Positions 13,020 to 13,204 of a stretch of 13,204 bases of DNA are shown here, in pieces. The notes below the pieces were generated by a model, which did not search any database, was not told the origin of the DNA, and saw only the letters and a program-made list of their open reading frames with translations. The translations under genes and the position numbers were made by a program. The first letter of the stretch is position 1. Each line of letters begins with the position of its first letter. This stretch comes from Lachnospiraceae bacterium (GTDB lineage Bacteria; Bacillota; Clostridia; Lachnospirales; Lachnospiraceae): positions 1 through 13,204 of the forward strand of contig JAFTPY010000059.1 of NCBI GenBank assembly GCA_017463035.1, read 5' to 3'.

Positions 13020-13204
13020 TCACGGCGCTTGGGCCGCTTCAAAAATATTCCTCGCCTCTGCCGCAAATCGCTCCAGTTCTTCCCTGTTCCGTTCGAACTT
13101 ACAACTCTGCGCACGGGACAGAACTTCATTATAATAGAATTCCTTTTTCTCTGTGACAACATTACCGTCATATTTCTTTTTCTCTGCCCGACGCCACAGT
13201 TTCA
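13020..13204 (-). CDS. C-terminal end of an unidentified gene (partial)
   Basis: An open frame of 60 complete codons plus stop enters from the right edge: KLWRRAEKKKYDGNVVTEKK, then EFYYNEVLSRAQSCKFERNR, then EELERFAAEARNIFEAAQAP. It is charged and helical, without membrane segments. It ends 18 nt before the DUF951 start, and the coding look and spacing suggest one operon. I do not recognise the family. The other two minus-strand frames are interrupted. Confidence 0.6.
   Translation of the reverse strand, partial: KLWRRAEKKKYDGNVVTEKKEFYYNEVLSRAQSCKFERNREELERFAAEARNIFEAAQAP

Overview
All recognisable genes in this window lie on the minus strand. They belong to the NusG / ribosomal stalk / RNA polymerase region of a low-to-mid-GC Gram-positive bacterium, most likely a Clostridia member and plausibly Lachnospiraceae. 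The support is a 49-residue L33 with a four-Cys zinc ribbon, a 70-residue one-helix SecE, a Firmicutes-type L10 leader, strong GGAGG ribosome binding sites, and DUF951- and DUF6171-like small proteins. The family-level placement is inferred from protein resemblance, not from any search.

Reading in the direction of transcription (high to low coordinates): 13204-12365 holds the end of an unidentified gene, a DUF951-like protein and a DUF6171-like Cys-rich protein. A clear sigma-A promoter at 12172-12201 then starts rpmG-secE-nusG, followed without an obvious new promoter by rplK and rplA. Both rplK and rplA have a leader carrying the same GTGGGAGGAA ... ACCAC signature, which resembles the L1-binding stalk of 23S rRNA. 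After rplA comes about 370 bp of strongly structured non-coding DNA. Next is a perfectly spaced promoter, an L10 leader with an intrinsic attenuator, and rplJ-rplL.

In most Firmicutes rpoB follows rplL closely. Here about 5.5 kb separates rplL (8038) from the rpoB start (2541). The rplL terminator lies in one arm of a roughly 390-bp imperfect palindrome. Beyond it lie single-gene or two-gene regulatory units: an HTH-XRE membrane protein; a WYL-family regulator that appears to start at AUU, followed by a C39/BtrH-like protein with an operator-like palindrome between them; a hicA-hicB toxin-antitoxin pair with a tandem-repeat operator; and an AraC regulator fused to an effector-binding domain. 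The block ends with a terminator very similar to the one after rplL, then a consensus promoter that gives rpoB its own start. rpoB runs off the left edge.

The most notable points are the accessory block inserted into the stalk/polymerase operon and bounded by look-alike terminators, the large palindrome at its rplL end, the doubled L1 leader, and the apparent AUU start codon.
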